From NCBI GenBank assembly GCA_947184155.2, contig CAMXCT020002668.1:1287714-1351713 (forward strand): a stretch of 64,000 nucleotides of DNA, given 5' to 3'. This document shows positions 51,761 to 62,889 of this stretch, piece by piece. A model generated the notes under the pieces. It saw only the letters and a program-made list of their open reading frames with translations, was not told the origin of the DNA and did no database searches. Every line of letters begins with the position of its first letter. Position 1 is the stretch's first letter. Both the position numbers and the translations under genes were made by a program. The DNA comes from Cladocopium goreaui. Taxonomy: Eukaryota > Sar > Dinophyceae > Suessiales > Symbiodiniaceae.

Positions 51761-51864
51761 CGCTCGGCTGAGACCTTTGATGGTCCCGATGCCACGGATC
51801 TCAACCAGAAGTTCTTTGAGATCATGGCGCGAGAGGCTGGAAACCATGCAGAATGGGGCCCACT
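51761..51864 (+). CDS. Putative coding exon
   Basis: Acceptor gatcaccag, then phase 0: RSAETFDGPDATDLNQKFFE and IMAREAGNHAEWGPL, donor CCACTA|gtgatg. Clean borders and a well-balanced peptide. It ends in phase 0, which fits exon 54324. Family unknown. Confidence 0.6.
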
Positions 51865-52229
51865 AGTGATGTTTGTTCGTTTATAACCCCCATGAAGTTT
51901 AGTTTTCTATATCTATAGTAATTAATATCTACCATAAACCATAGGCAAGCATAGAATTCAGCCACTTCTACCTGAACTTAGCTATCTTGGGGGCCCCATC
52001 CTGTACTCAACTTGGATGTACTTGGAGTATATGGGATTAGCCTCCTATGTCATTTGGTGGCTTAGGCTGAAACAAATCCACCATTTAGTTCCGGGATTTC
52101 CCACCACCATCATTACGTTTGATTAGGATCTACAACGTAATAACTAGTTTGTAGTATTAGGATTAAGCCCCAGTAACTATGGTTATAAGATGTTATAAGT
52201 ACCAAAAACATCCATAAACCATATAATAT

Positions 52230-52305
52230 CTGGTTGGTGGTTGGGAATAAGGTGAACGACTGACGAACTCATATTTTTCAGAGGGGTAGGTATACCACCA
52301 ACCAG
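52230..52305 (+). mobile_element. Family C deletion derivative C9 (76 bp)
   Basis: CTGGTTGGTGGTTGGGAATA ... GTATACCACCAACCAG. It keeps both TIRs and GACTGACGAACTCATATTTT but has lost about 40 bp of the central stem. Confidence 0.75.
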
Positions 52306-52664
52306 AATAATGTGTTCTCCACATCTATGTTAGTTTACAGGAGGGTATAGATTTATTTCTATCGGTAAAAACATGTACGAAGAACTAAGCTGACAGATGG
52401 ATAAAAATGGTGGATCCCGGATAATTTTCATCCCTTTCTCGTAATGGAAACAACACATGGTGCACAGTTTTCGGGGAGGAAACCACACATCACCGGACAT
52501 CACCGGGACCGAAGGGACAGTTTAACATTCACCTTGTGGAGTTGGGCCAGTTTTGATCCACAAAATCCGCCAATGCTACGGGTCGGCATTAGCTGCGCCA
52601 CGTCGGCTTAAGCTGTGCTCGCGGCTTGGACAATCTGTGTGCGTTACATATTGAGGTGAGGTTG

Positions 52665-53834
52665 ACAGAGTTAAGGAGTTAGGGCGAACCAATCATATTG
52701 AAGGGCATGCTTTGATTCAATGGATCTTGTTGGTGTTGTGTCAACAGCAAGAGTCTATTTGCATGCCACAATGCAGATGTGGATTTCCGTTCGTTTGGGC
52801 TGGCTTTGACAAGCTCTGACGAATTCCTTCCGCGCAGCAATATGGTGCAAAGTGTGCATGTTGCGTTTCAAAAAGAACATGTCAGGTGGTCAAGAAATGT
52901 CAATACCGTCAAGAGAGGTCAGAAAATGTACAGAGTTAGGGAGTTAGGGCCAACCAATCATATTGAAGGGCATGCTTTGATTCAATGGATCTTGTTGGTG
53001 TTGTGTCAACAGCAAGAGTCTATTTGCATGCCAGGATGCAGATGTGGATTTCCGTTCGTTTGGGCTGGCTTTGACAAGCTCTGACGAATTCCTTCCGCGC
53101 AGCAATATGGTGCAAAGTGTGCATGTTGCGTTTCAAAAAGAACATGTCAGGTGGTCAAGAAATGTCAATACCGTCAAGAGAGGTCAGAAAATGTACAGAG
53201 TTAGGGAGTTAGGGCCAACCAATCATATTGAAGGGCATGCTTTGATTCAATGGATCTTGCTGGTGTTGTGTCAACAGCAAGAATCTATTTGCATGCCACA
53301 ATGCAGATGTGGATTTCCGTTCGTTTGGGCTGGCTTTGACAAGCTCTGACGAATTCCTTCCGCGCAGCAATATGGTGCAAAGTGTGCATGTTGCGTTTCA
53401 AAAAGAACATGTCAGGTGGTCAAGAAATGTCAATACCGTCAAGAGAGGTCAGAAGATGTACAGAGTTAGGGAGTTAGGGCCAACCAATCATATTGAAGGG
53501 CATGCTTTGATTCAATGGATCTTGTTGGTGTTGTGTCAACAGCAAGAGTCTGTTTGCATGCCAGAATGCAGATGTGGATTTCCGTTCGTTTGGGCTGGCT
53601 TTGACAAACTCTGACGAATTCCTTCCGCGCAGCAATATGGTGCAAAGTGTGCATGTTGCGTTTCAAAAAGAACATGTCAGGTGGTCAAGAAATGTCAATA
53701 CCGTCAAGAGAGGTCAGAAGATGTACAGAGTTAGGGAGTTAGGGCCAACCAATCATATTGAAGGGCATGCTTTGATTCAATGGATCTTGTTGGTGTTGTG
53801 TCAACAGCAAGAGTCTGTTTGCATGCCAGAACGC
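52665..53834 (+). repeat. 265-bp tandem array, about 4.4 copies
   Basis: Units start at 52665, 52930, 53195, 53460 and 53725 with ACAGAGTTAGGGAGTTAGGG (first copy variant). Copies differ at only a few positions, for example CCACAATGC, CCAGGATGC, CCAGAATGC. A 101-codon frame in each copy lacks an ATG start and crosses unit borders, so no protein is called. Function unknown. Confidence 0.9.
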
Positions 53835-54323
53835 AGCAGCTTTTTCTGTAGAGTCGCAGGTTGGTTGAATTTCAGGAAAGAGTGTTTTTTTTTTAAACAG
53901 TACGTTCCATCCTAGTCAGATGCTGGTCTATGTTTTGTTCCTTCCTATTCTAAAGTGTGCTGTTTTGTTCCCTTTGGTTTGTTGTTGTTTTTTATTCCTT
54001 TATTTGCAGTGCTGCAGTACAGGTATATTTTATTGTAAATATTGTCGATCTTTCTTTGCTTGTTGTCCTGCTGTTGGGGTGTTTGGTTGATGACAATTGT
54101 TCGGTTGATGACAATTGTTCTCACTTCTCAATGGTGAAATCACCATATTTCATGGTGAAATCCCAATGTTTGGTACTTAAATCGGCATCTTTCAATATCT
54201 TTCATGTTCAATGGATTTTAATGGTCAAACCATGTTGAATCCCTGTTTTTCATGGTAAAATCACCATTTCTCACCAGTGTCTGATGGTCAAATCATGTTA
54301 GATCTGTATGTTTCACCGTCCAG

Positions 54324-54380
54324 GCCCTAGCTGAGTACCAGCCCAGCTACGATCGCGCCAAGATGAAATGCCACGAGGAG
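54324..54380 (+). CDS. Putative coding exon
   Basis: Acceptor caccgtccag, then phase 0: ALAEYQPSYDRAKMKCHEE, donor GAGGAG|gtgcgc. 57 nt, phase 0 at both ends, compatible with 51761-51864. The frame also stays open past the donor (VRCW). Family unknown. Confidence 0.5.
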
Positions 54381-54479
54381 GTGCGCTGCTGGATGGTCGA
54401 TTTCATGGAAAATCCCAATCTAAAATGGATGATTGAGGGGTAGCCCTATTTTAGGGAACCTCTAAATGTATATATATGT

Positions 54480-55690
54480 ATATATATATATAATTTTATA
54501 TATATGGTATAATTAATGAGTATGAGTATATTATATGAGGTGGGTACAGTGTATTGATTGATATGTGACTGTGGTTCGTATAGATATATAGGGGGTTGTT
54601 ATAGTACTTATACCTAATGTATTGGGATTATAATATGGATTTGTGATAACCCATAGAAGGGATTGTGTATCAACCAACTATATAGCAGCATAAGATGGGA
54701 TAGAGGTATTGTTGAATGCCTCAAATGAGCAGTGTTCAAAGCCCGGGTCGGTTGGTGATTCGTTCCGGAATTACACTACCTAATGCACTGGGGATTATAT
54801 GGGCTTATCACGAGCCATGAGCAGGAAATCCCGTTCTGAAAATTAACCCTAATCTAAAGGGACGACTGGATGTTGAGCCGTGCTCGAATGGGTTTCAAGC
54901 ATGGAACATAAACATCATAAACGAAAATACTGGGAGTATTTTTATATATATAGTGTTTATAATGGCTTTATTTCAAAATGGATACCCCAATTTCTGTCCA
55001 TTTTGGGAAAACTCAAGTGTTAAATCCCATTTGTTTTGCCATAGAACCAATGCTTGAGTCAGATGTTTAGCCATAGCTGATGGTTAAATCCCAATGTTTC
55101 ACCTATGTCAACCCCCATGTGCAGTAAATCCCCATGTTTCACCATGATTCACAGTGAATTTCCACTGTTTTGTCGCAATGTTTGACGATTAAACATCGAG
55201 ATGTCAGGCCATGTGGCTCACTTTACACTGAGTGAATCAACCACGGGTGAAGCAAATTCGGGCCGGTTTTAAATGACTAGACCTGGCAACCTGGTGTAAA
55301 CATCAAAAAACTGTGGAAAACCATGGAACCACCCGTTGTTTTTCCAGGAAAATTATCTACAAATTGGAAATACTATATATATATATATATATATATACCT
55401 TGTAATATATATATATGATATAGAGACACTGGTGTTTTCCAATTTGGGTTTGTTTGAAATGATTAGGATACCTCAAATATCAGTTTTAATGAGGAAGATC
55501 AAAATCAACCATCAAGTTTGGGAGTAGCCTATTTCAATCACATCTATTTGCAATGTCGGAAATACACTTATCAACCAAATTACTTCTAATTTGTTTCAGA
55601 TACTTTGGGGTTAATTCAGCCAGAAGTACGGAAATTGTCATCCTGGGTTAGATACTAAAGTGGTGAGTCCTGTTCGTTTTTGGGATGATT
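54480..55690. other. Noncoding stretch with TA runs
   Basis: AT-rich sequence with TA microsatellites near 54465-54500 and 55375-55420. No exon or TIR element identified. Confidence 0.4.
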
Positions 55691-55873
55691 GGGATGCAAA
55701 CGCCCAACACCGCAGCTGTTCGTTGGCTTAGACTCCGTAACGTACGCGACGGTCGCTGTTCTGAGCTCCAGGTGTGCGGCTCAGGTGACGCGGTTCTGAC
55801 TAGGAACGAATGCTACCGGAAAATCCCGGAGCGAAATGGGATGTTTTTGTGGGACAAGCCACTTAAATGATCT

Positions 55874-55977
55874 TACCCTCTGGTAGTTTAACAGAGCTAT
55901 GGAAAATCACCATTTTTAATGGGAAAATCCACTATCAATGGCCATTTTCAATAGCTAAGTTAAATTACCAGAGGGTA
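55874..55977 (+). mobile_element. Family A TIR element A10 with 8-bp target duplication
   Basis: TACCCTCTGGTAGTTTAACA ... TTAAATTACCAGAGGGTA, flanked on both sides by AATGATCT (55866-55873 and 55978-55985). The clean duplication indicates a recent cut-and-paste-type insertion. The interior is typical of family A. Confidence 0.85.
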
Positions 55978-55985
55978 AATGATCT

Positions 55986-56100
55986 GGGTTCCAATGGAAT
56001 GAACAAATGCTGTTTCCGAAACTCTCGTGACGGAATCTCAAAGAACTTCTACTGCAGCTGCGATTTGTGCCATTTGATGCCTATGATTGCCTGGCACCAT
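55986..56100 (+). CDS. Possible Cys-rich exon interrupted by element A10
   Basis: After A10 the frame reads NDLGSNGMNKCCFRNSRDGI and SKNFYCSCDLC. Before A10 a frame (SEMGCFCGTSHLND) would be continuous with it if the element and one target copy are removed. Splicing at the TIR GT/AG would create a stop, so this copy may be disabling or lie outside a transcribed exon. Confidence 0.3.
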
Positions 56101-56231
56101 CACATTCTATGGTGTAAAAAAAGGAATGTTGGCCAAACAATAATTAATCACCTCCAATTTCACCAGCTATTTAGATAGGTGGTAGTTTACCATTCCCATT
56201 TTTATGGGTGGTTTGTGGTACTGTTTCTCCC

Positions 56232-56357
56232 CACAGTTGTGGCCCGAAATACCAGTTATAAGTACTAACAAAACCATACAAAACCCCATTTGGAGAATGT
56301 ATAATCCCGTTTATAGCCAGTTATAACTAGTTATAACTGATTAATGACCATACCCTG
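56232..56357 (-). mobile_element. Family E TIR element E4 (inverted copy)
   Basis: CAGTTGTGGCCCGAAATACC, then AGAATGTATAATCCCGTTTA and AACTGATTAATGACCATACC. It is the reverse complement of family E with eroded ends. Confidence 0.55.
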
Positions 56358-56875
56358 CACAGTATTCCGTATTGACCATAATGGCATAGTAATGGGATAC
56401 TATTTTAAGTCCCAGGATCAAACAAACCACATCATTAAATTACCGATGAAATTCCCACCAGTATATATACATATATAACATAGCATATATAGCAAACCTC
56501 AAAAGAAGATAGAACAATGATGAAGAACAAAATCCTACTAAAATAATGAGAACGTATAGTTTTTTCTTCATGTGTTGTTTGTTTTGTGCGGGGTTACTAT
56601 ATAATATAGTATTCAATAAACCCCTATGATCATGCGCAAAATCCCTAAGAAGCTTGGTTCGGCCATACATGCCATAGATTCTATCCTTGCATGCATATTA
56701 AATGTTGTTGACGACCCTGGCTAGTAATTAAGTTCACATTTGTACCCGGCTTATAATCACTACGAACACTTGCTGAGAAGGTCGTTAGAGGCTTACTGTC
56801 GGTGGTGCTCTCCAGTTTTTTTAGTTTTTGCTTGATAAACCCGGATAACTATAGAAACATAATATCCTACTTAGT

Positions 56876-56992
56876 TACCATCTGGTTATTTAACATAGCC
56901 ATGGAAAATGGCCCATTTATAGATGGTTTATGATGGTTTACCTATTAAAAATGGTGATTTTCCATGGCTATGTTAGTCATAACCAGATGGTA
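56876..56992 (+). mobile_element. Family A TIR element A12
   Basis: TACCATCTGGTTATTTAACA ... TAGTCATAACCAGATGGTA. The centre has a short direct duplication (GATGGTTTATGATGGTTTAC). It is related to A6/A17 by the CATCTGG TIR variant. Confidence 0.7.
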
Positions 56993-57031
56993 ATTAGTTC
57001 ATCTAATCTAACCCAACACGCAATGTCCTAG

Positions 57032-57110
57032 GCCAAGGCGCGCCATGGTGCTGGAAGAGCAGTTCATCCAGAAATGTCGGGAGGCATCCATGAAAGACGA
57101 AGAGGGCTAT
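57032..57110 (+). CDS. Putative coding exon upstream of the EF-hand exons
   Basis: Acceptor tgtcctag, then phase 2: PRRAMVLEEQFIQKCREASM and KDEEGY, donor GGGCTAT|gtggca. Charged and helical. It could belong to the EF-hand gene, but the phase link to 58201 is not shown. Family unknown. Confidence 0.5.
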
Positions 57111-57633
57111 GTGGCATTTTTAGATTAATATGTTTAGGGTTAACATCTAATGTGGGTAAAACAATGCCATAAACATATAAACCACCCATGACTGGGAATG
57201 GTTTAGGTTTATACTACCTATAAAAATGATGATTTGGGGGATTGTCTATTATTGTTTTACCCACATAATTTGTATAAGTATTGACTTGTATTGTATTTGT
57301 ATGAAGCATTCAATTTAGGGGTATCTACTTGACTTACTTTGGACCCATACCCATTTGAGCGGTGTTAACCACTCCTGTTCGTTGATTGTTATAGGATGTT
57401 ATATGGGTGCATACTATCAAATATATTGGGGAACATCGCAAACCATTTGGGTATGTGAAAAAATGGAAAGGTAGGGAACATGGTAAAGACATGTTTCTGG
57501 CAGATATGCACATTATTGGCATGTGCTTTTACTATGGTTGAACATCATAACAAATCATCCATCGGTATCTTAAACATGTCCTAATTGGATATGTTACGCA
57601 GACAGCAGACATCGTAATTTGTTATCCATTGGA

Positions 57634-57741
57634 TCCCATATGCTCCATGTATGGTATATTTACCTACAAAACTGGGTGATTTTGTTGGGGCAAATGTTGG
57701 GATTCATATTCCAGCACCATGGAGCAATGGAGCATATGGGG
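57634..57741. mobile_element. Family D-like TIR element D5
   Basis: CCCATATGCTCCATGTATGG at the left and CACCATGGAGCAATGGAGCATATGGGG at the right (inverted repeat CCCATATGCTCCAT). It has the TATTCCAGCACCATGG block seen in D1/D2, so it is a variant family D element. Confidence 0.55.
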
Positions 57742-57753
57742 ATGATTGGATGT

Positions 57754-57857
57754 TACCCTTTGGTAAACTAACATAGCTATTGAAAATGGCCATTTATAGT
57801 GGATATACCCATTAAAAATGGTGATTTTCCATAGTTACGTTAGTTTACCAGAGGGTA
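57754..57857 (+). mobile_element. Family A TIR element A13
   Basis: TACCCTTTGGTAAACTAACA ... CGTTAGTTTACCAGAGGGTA. Near-perfect palindrome. The frame following its TTACCAG is open for about 45 codons. Confidence 0.75.
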
Positions 57858-57985
57858 TCCATGTCCTTTTCGTGTTCAAGAGGAAATTGGCGGTTTTTCG
57901 GGTCGCCGGGTCGCTTTTTCAGCAGTCCTGGATGGCTGGAACCTCAAAGCCTCCGTGGTGAAAGCTGTACCAAATCGGTTGTCCC
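57852..57985 (+). CDS. Possible exon after element A13
   Basis: Directly after TTACCAG, phase 0 reads RVSMSFSCSRGNWRFFGSPG and continues to a stop at about 58000. Another frame from tcagcag reads VLDGWNLKASVVKAVPNRLS. Exon likely, frame unsettled. It precedes the first EF-hand exon by about 220 nt. Confidence 0.4.
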
Positions 57986-58200
57986 GACAAATGGGTGGGT
58001 CTGAAAGTAGAGTATACCTTTAAATCCCATGATCTATCTTAATTCTTCTGTATTAAAATGCCAGTTTTGGGGTATTCTTCGTTGTATGATAGTAATGGGT
58101 ATTATTCACAGTATGATTCACTGTTTGGGTATTCAAATGCCAATTTCTGGTCAGACCCATACCATTATTCATTGGCACGGCACAAGTTGTCGCTGGTCAG

Positions 58201-58248
58201 GCCTTCAATACCTTTGACCAAGATGGCAGCGGCACCATTGACACACAG
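58201..58248 (+). CDS. EF-hand protein, exon encoding the first EF-hand loop
   Basis: Acceptor cgctggtcag, then phase 0: AFNTFDQDGSGTIDTQ, 16 codons. D-Q-D-G-S-G-T-I-D-T-Q supplies loop positions 1-11. The position-12 Glu comes from the next exon (59776) if the exon ends at CAG before gacata, a GA donor. The preceding AFNTF matches the entering helix of calmodulin/centrin-type EF-hands. The intron to the next exon (58249-59775) contains elements E5, A14 and A15. Upstream exons of the gene are not securely identified. The product is a Ca2+-binding regulatory protein of the calmodulin/centrin superfamily, exact subfamily unknown. Confidence 0.85.
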
Positions 58249-58272
58249 GACATATTCAGACAGCGATGTCAT

Positions 58273-58397
58273 ACAGTTATGGCCATTTATCAGTTAAAAC
58301 TAGTTATAACTGGTTATAAACGGGATCATACATTCTATAAATGGCGTTATAAGTTATACTTATAACTACATATAACTGGTAAAGGGCCATAACTGTA
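58273..58397 (+). mobile_element. Family E TIR element E5
   Basis: ACAGTTATGGCCATTTATCA ... AAGGGCCATAACTGTA. Internal TAACTGGTTATAAACGGGAT and TACATTCTATAAATGGCG. It lies 25 bp inside the GA-AG intron that follows the first EF-hand exon. Confidence 0.75.
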
Positions 58398-58894
58398 TGG
58401 GTTTGTCTCGCACGTCATAATGGAACCTTAAGGGGAATAAACTGGGATTATGGATGATATCCATTAACATCAGAATGGAAGTTTGATAGAACCAAGCCGG
58501 GGTTTTATGAGACCATGGTGTTTTGCAACAGTGAACTATTAATTATATAATGCTTTGGTAAATTATGTCACTGCTGCGACCACTGGCCAACCACAGCCAT
58601 AGGTCGTCGAATCGGTGATAAGGATTACTGATGAATGGAATCCTTTCCAGCATGGCGCAGACTTCTACTCTAGAAATTGTTGAGATTTCTGCAGATGACA
58701 ACTGATAGGAATATCAGAGATGTTGAAGGGTTGCTTGAGTGCTCAAAGTGTCAGGCATCACAGGAGCCGGTGTTTTTTTTTATGTCAGGCATTATCATGA
58801 TAAATCATGAATAGCGGTTCCTTTTGTTTTTTCACACCACTGTGGTTCTTAAACATTACAGAAGGTGGTCATTATACATGGCCATGATGGCCAG

Positions 58895-58960
58895 TGGGGT
58901 GATTCCAGAGGAACTGGTGAGGATCAATGCCAATGGTGCCAATGGCTCGCAGGGCTTCAT
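58895..58960 (+). CDS. Possible exon, probably skipped
   Basis: After tgatggccag the frame GVIPEELVRINANGANGSQG is open. It lies inside the intron inferred between the EF-hand exons at 58201 and 59776, which join well without it. It may be chance or an alternative exon. Confidence 0.2.
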
Positions 58961-59005
58961 TTCATCCATGGGGATTTTCCAGCAAGGCCATCTTTGATTG
59001 GGGGT

Positions 59006-59128
59006 TTACCCGGCCTGGTAAACTTTTACCAAAAACTATGGAAAATCACCATGCGTTTTTAATGGGTAAATCCACTATTTCGACTGGGCCATGGCTTCAA
59101 TCGTTACGCAACAAATTACCAGAGGGTA
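59006..59128 (+). mobile_element. Family A TIR element A14
   Basis: TTTACCCGGCCTGGTAAACT ... ACAAATTACCAGAGGGTA, with TATTTCGACTGGGCCATGGC as in the A1/A4 subfamily. It carries an extra TTTTACC-type duplication at the left. Confidence 0.6.
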
Positions 59129-59515
59129 GATTTTTTGATTCAAATCTTTTTGCATTCTTCTGTTAAGCTACAAGTTTTCACCGCCTGAGATCAAGTCGAT
59201 CAAGTCTTGTCGGGCCGCGACCTCAGGTGTGAATCCTTCCCATTTTCCCCATCGATAGTCCAGACTCGTTGCGGTTTGAGGGTTTGTCCGTTGAAACAAT
59301 GACATATTAATGGACACCCAGCAATCTAACTTGACAAGGACAATTTTCATCAAATTCCCCATCAACACACTTGTCAATGATTGTGCAATTGAAGATGCGA
59401 AGATCCAAAAACTGAAGCTCCAAAACGACCTTTACTAATCTCAACCCCCGTGCAATAGTGAATTCAACTGAGATTCCTCGTGCCGCAAACTGACCCCCCC
59501 AGTTATAACCCCCAT

Positions 59516-59640
59516 TACCCTCTCGTAAACTTTTACATAGCTATGGAAAATCACCAACTTTAAATATCTTTAATAGGTAAATCAACTAATTACTTCTATG
59601 TGCCATGTTCAATAGTTATGTAACAAATTACCAGAGGGTA
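59516..59640 (+). mobile_element. Family A TIR element A15
   Basis: TACCCTCTCGTAAACTTTTA ... GTAACAAATTACCAGAGGGTA. An internal insertion (AAATATCTTTAATAGG) makes it 125 bp. The left TIR has CTCTCG instead of CTCTGG. Confidence 0.65.
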
Positions 59641-59670
59641 TAACATTAAATTTCACTACATCCCAATATA

Positions 59671-59718
59671 TAAATCCCATTAAATCCCATTAAATCCCAT
59701 TAAATCCCATTAAAGCTC
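59671..59718. repeat. 10-bp tandem repeat (TAAATCCCAT)
   Basis: Four exact TAAATCCCAT units then a diverging TAAAGCTCCAT/TAAACCTCCAT pair, within the intron before the second EF-hand exon. Confidence 0.8.
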
Positions 59719-59775
59719 CATTAAACCTCCATTAAACCAGAGGATACCTACCATAAAACCCAAGAGATCTGGCAG

Positions 59776-59808
59776 GAGATGAAGCTCTTGTTGGAAGCCA
59801 TTGGCGAG
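59776..59808 (+). CDS. EF-hand protein, 33-nt micro-exon (exiting helix)
   Basis: Acceptor gatctggcag, then phase 0: EMKLLLEAIGE, ending GGCGAG|gcacac, a GC donor. The first Glu completes position 12 of the EF-hand loop begun in exon 58201. KLLLEAIGE matches the exiting helix and linker of calmodulin/centrin proteins (compare the LG-Q/F-x-P linker). Read through, the frame hits a stop 24 nt later, so splicing at the GC donor is required. Confidence 0.8.
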
Positions 59809-59859
59809 GCACACGTCTTTGCTCAGTGGGCCTAACGGAATGGGAAAATCCATGGTTTT

Positions 59860-59978
59860 CTGGGTAAATTTGATCACGACCTCACTGTTCTCCCTCACTG
59901 GAATCATGGTTTATTTTAGGGAAATCATCCCCAAATGGCCGCAAGATTCAGGTTAGTGAAATATCATAATTTACCCAG
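59860..59978 (+). mobile_element. Family F TIR element F3
   Basis: CTGGGTAAATTTGATCACGA ... ATCATAATTTACCCAG, interior CACTGGAATCATGGTTTATT and CCCAAATGGCCGCAAGATTC. It lies in the GC-AG intron between EF-hand exons. Confidence 0.75.
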
Positions 59979-59989
59979 ATGTAATGTGA

Positions 59990-60800
59990 TAATGTGACCC
60001 ATGACTGGGAATGGGGGGCACCATAGCACCTATAAAAAAAATGGTGATGACTGGGGGGATGGGTGATGGCATTGTTTTAACCACATTAGAAATAGTGGAT
60101 TTTCGCCATGCTGATGATGCTGATGTCACCGAAATGGACATTCCCGAAGTAAATGGATGTTTTGATACTGTATACAAGGGGAAAATATGGGACAGTCATG
60201 AACCTTATTTTAATTTTGTTTTTTTTTTCGACCTTCACATGGATTTGCCTTCTGGATCACCAAGGATCTGGGAAAACCATGCAACCTTGACGAATACCAA
60301 CAAGGGCGAGACACGGCATATGATCTTGTAAAATCCCGTGAACCGTGGTGAAGCATGGTAAACCAACCAACCTGGAAGATTGATATAGGAATGTTTCACT
60401 CAATGGCGAACACATGTTTGACCAACAATGCGGTATGGGCACGAGTCATGCCATTAATCAGCCTGCATACATAATAATGTGTGTGTTATTTAATAAATCT
60501 ATAGACTGATAGACTGTGTACTATGTATACTGTAAAAACAAAGGTTCTACAAGTTTACATATCATAGATATACATAGATATACATGAATATAATATATAT
60601 ATATATATGATATTAATATATGTATTATATATAATAGATCTACCATGATCTGAAAATACTATATCTATATGTATATTGATGTAATAACAATGATATACTA
60701 TGATATCAAAAAACATATATATATAACATTATATAATACATTAACATAAATCTTTGTTATTACATGAAGTCAACTGCCTGATCCCTAATGGTCATCCCGT
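59990..60800. other. Intron sequence with AT repeats
   Basis: Part of the inferred intron 59809-60810. A frame at 60090-60180 (DFRHADDADVTEMDIPEVNG) is open but is skipped by the best EF-hand splice model. 60560-60760 is TA-rich. No separate gene supported. Confidence 0.45.
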
Positions 60801-60810
60801 CACACTGGAG

Positions 60811-60863
60811 GCGCCCAGTGAAGAAGAACTCTTTCGGTTCATGGCAGATGTCGATGAAGATGG
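60811..60863 (+). CDS. EF-hand protein, exon entering the second EF-hand
   Basis: Acceptor cacactggag, then phase 0: APSEEELFRFMADVDEDG, ending GAAGATGG|gtcggg (GT donor, phase 2). PSEEEL is the usual start of the helix before a second EF-hand. It joins 59776-59808 without changing frame, giving ...AIGE-APSEEEL.... The second loop begins at the DED and is finished in the next exon. Confidence 0.85.
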
Positions 60864-60999
60864 GTCGGGGCATCCCAGGTGCTGCGATCGTGAAAAAAAA
60901 ACGTGAAAAGGGAAATGGGTTTAGGGTTCTAAAAACTGTTTCAGGTTGAAACATGAAACATGTTGATTATTTGTTAATTTACATATAATATGAATTGAT

Positions 61000-62880
61000 A
61001 GGATGAATTTTCAAATTTTCTTGGGATTTCCATGGGGAAAATCATCAAAATCATCGAGCTTCATGGTGATTTCATGGGATGTTCATGGGGATATACAGAT
61101 ATAACTGACCAGCTCGGATTCATCTCATCCCCTACCTTCAACACGCCCCAGAAACCATGGTCTAATAGAGGATGAAACGACTCATTTTGGGATCAAACAA
61201 CGGGGGTGTTTCATATTGGGGGGATGGGATTAATCCTGAAAGCGTTCATTTCCTTTGTTTGTGCATTCTACAGTAATGTCCCAGTTTGATGGGGGGCAAA
61301 ACATGAACCATGGCCAATGTTCACCAAGAAACTCTGTATATTTTCACAAGCAAAGAGGGAAAACCTAAACATGCTGGCGGTTGGCTGAAGATTGCATTTT
61401 TGTATTCCCATGCTCAACCGATGCTTGATTTAATCAATAAGAATGGAGATTTCGTCCGTAGATAGGGGATGATAGGGGAAGGGGAGGAAACGTGCTTTGT
61501 ATCCACTTTCTAATGTTGGGCCAAGAAAGTAGAACCATTCAGAACCCAAAGATGATCAGTACATATCAGTAGCATTTTCAGAGGGAAGCTCGTCAAATCA
61601 TGTACAATTTGTCATGCATTTAGACATATTTAGACCCAAAGAACATATGTTTGCAGAATATATGGGTATGGATCAATACCTATTAATACCATTTTTAGTG
61701 GGATGAACATCCATAAATCCCAGCTATTTTGATGTGAACAAAAGGGGTACCAGGGTTTTGACACACTGCCATAGGGGTACAAGGTTTTGACCCATCCCCA
61801 TATGTTTGCAGATTATATTAACTACCTATGATTCTCTTGCAGGTCATCAGTCTCAAACATGGAAAGTCCTGGAAAGTCCCACCATTTTTTTCTGGGGGAT
61901 TTTCCAGCTGTTTCCACGTTTAAAACGAAACGTGGGTATCCACCCATAGAAACACCACCATCACCGTTCGCCAAGCCATCACCATCTGACGTGTTTGGTT
62001 GGATCAGTTCTCTTGAACAATATAACCCCTTCTTCCTACTAAAACTCCCCCAAATTAGAAAAAATGATTGGTGTGGCACTTCCATTTTTTTTTGGTTGGG
62101 CACTAAATTGGATTCTTAATTGTGGTATATAATTGAAAATCAATAGGAGAACAGGATGGTGAAACAATGGGTTCAACCCCCTACTGTATTAATCAAAATA
62201 GATTGCCACCTGGAAGTTTTTTATTAGGGTCCCATCTCGCACTTTTAGTTATTTATTTTTATCATTAAGGTTTTCATTGGAATATTAGGGGAAAGCTTCG
62301 AAATCCAGTTTCTGTCAAGATTCTATATATTATACTATATAGATTTTTTAATAAGGGATTTAATCAAATTTGAAATCAAGTTTTTGTATTTCTATTATTA
62401 TACAGGGTTTTTCATTGGAATGTTTGGGGCACCCTAATACAAAATACCCCCTAATAAGAAAAGTAGGTCACCGTGTTTACCATTTGGGGGGGTGATCTAG
62501 TAGTAGGGAGAGAGGATGATTAAGCTGGCTGAACCAAGTTGAATCATAAAATTGGTACCCAAAAAACACACGAACGCTGGTTTATCATCATATTAGGTGT
62601 CATATCGTTTCCCAGATTTCTAGGTTAATCTTAGATGGGTACTTTAATCCTTGAGTCTTTTGGTATCAATGGGAATATCTACTAACCAGCAAAGAATTTA
62701 TTTGTTTGCAGGGTATCTAAGATTGGCAATGATATATGTACTCTATGTTTTTAAGATGATTCAGAATTGGCCATGTAACTTGGATTAATAACACTAGATC
62801 TGATTTTTCATATGTGTGGTTTCTTCTAGATCAAACAATTTTTGCAGGTAGATCATGGATACTGCAGGGTAACTATCCAC
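61000..62880. other. Intron sequence without recognised features
   Basis: The bulk of the inferred intron 60864-63080. Unique AT-rich sequence; a duplicated AGGGGTACCAGGGTTTTGAC-like pair occurs at 61743-61792. No exon or RNA gene recognised. Confidence 0.5.
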
Positions 62881-62889
62881 TGGGATGAT

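Noticed and set aside
52665-53834. TTAGGG motifs in the 265-bp unit as telomeric repeat
   Set aside because: Two separated TTAGGG words per unit are not a telomere array, and dinoflagellate telomeres are usually TTTAGGG.
52779-53915. Repeated 101-codon frames in the 265-bp array as a protein family
   Set aside because: The frames start with GTG, not ATG, cross unit borders, and the unit length is not a multiple of three. They are explained by repetition of one chance frame.
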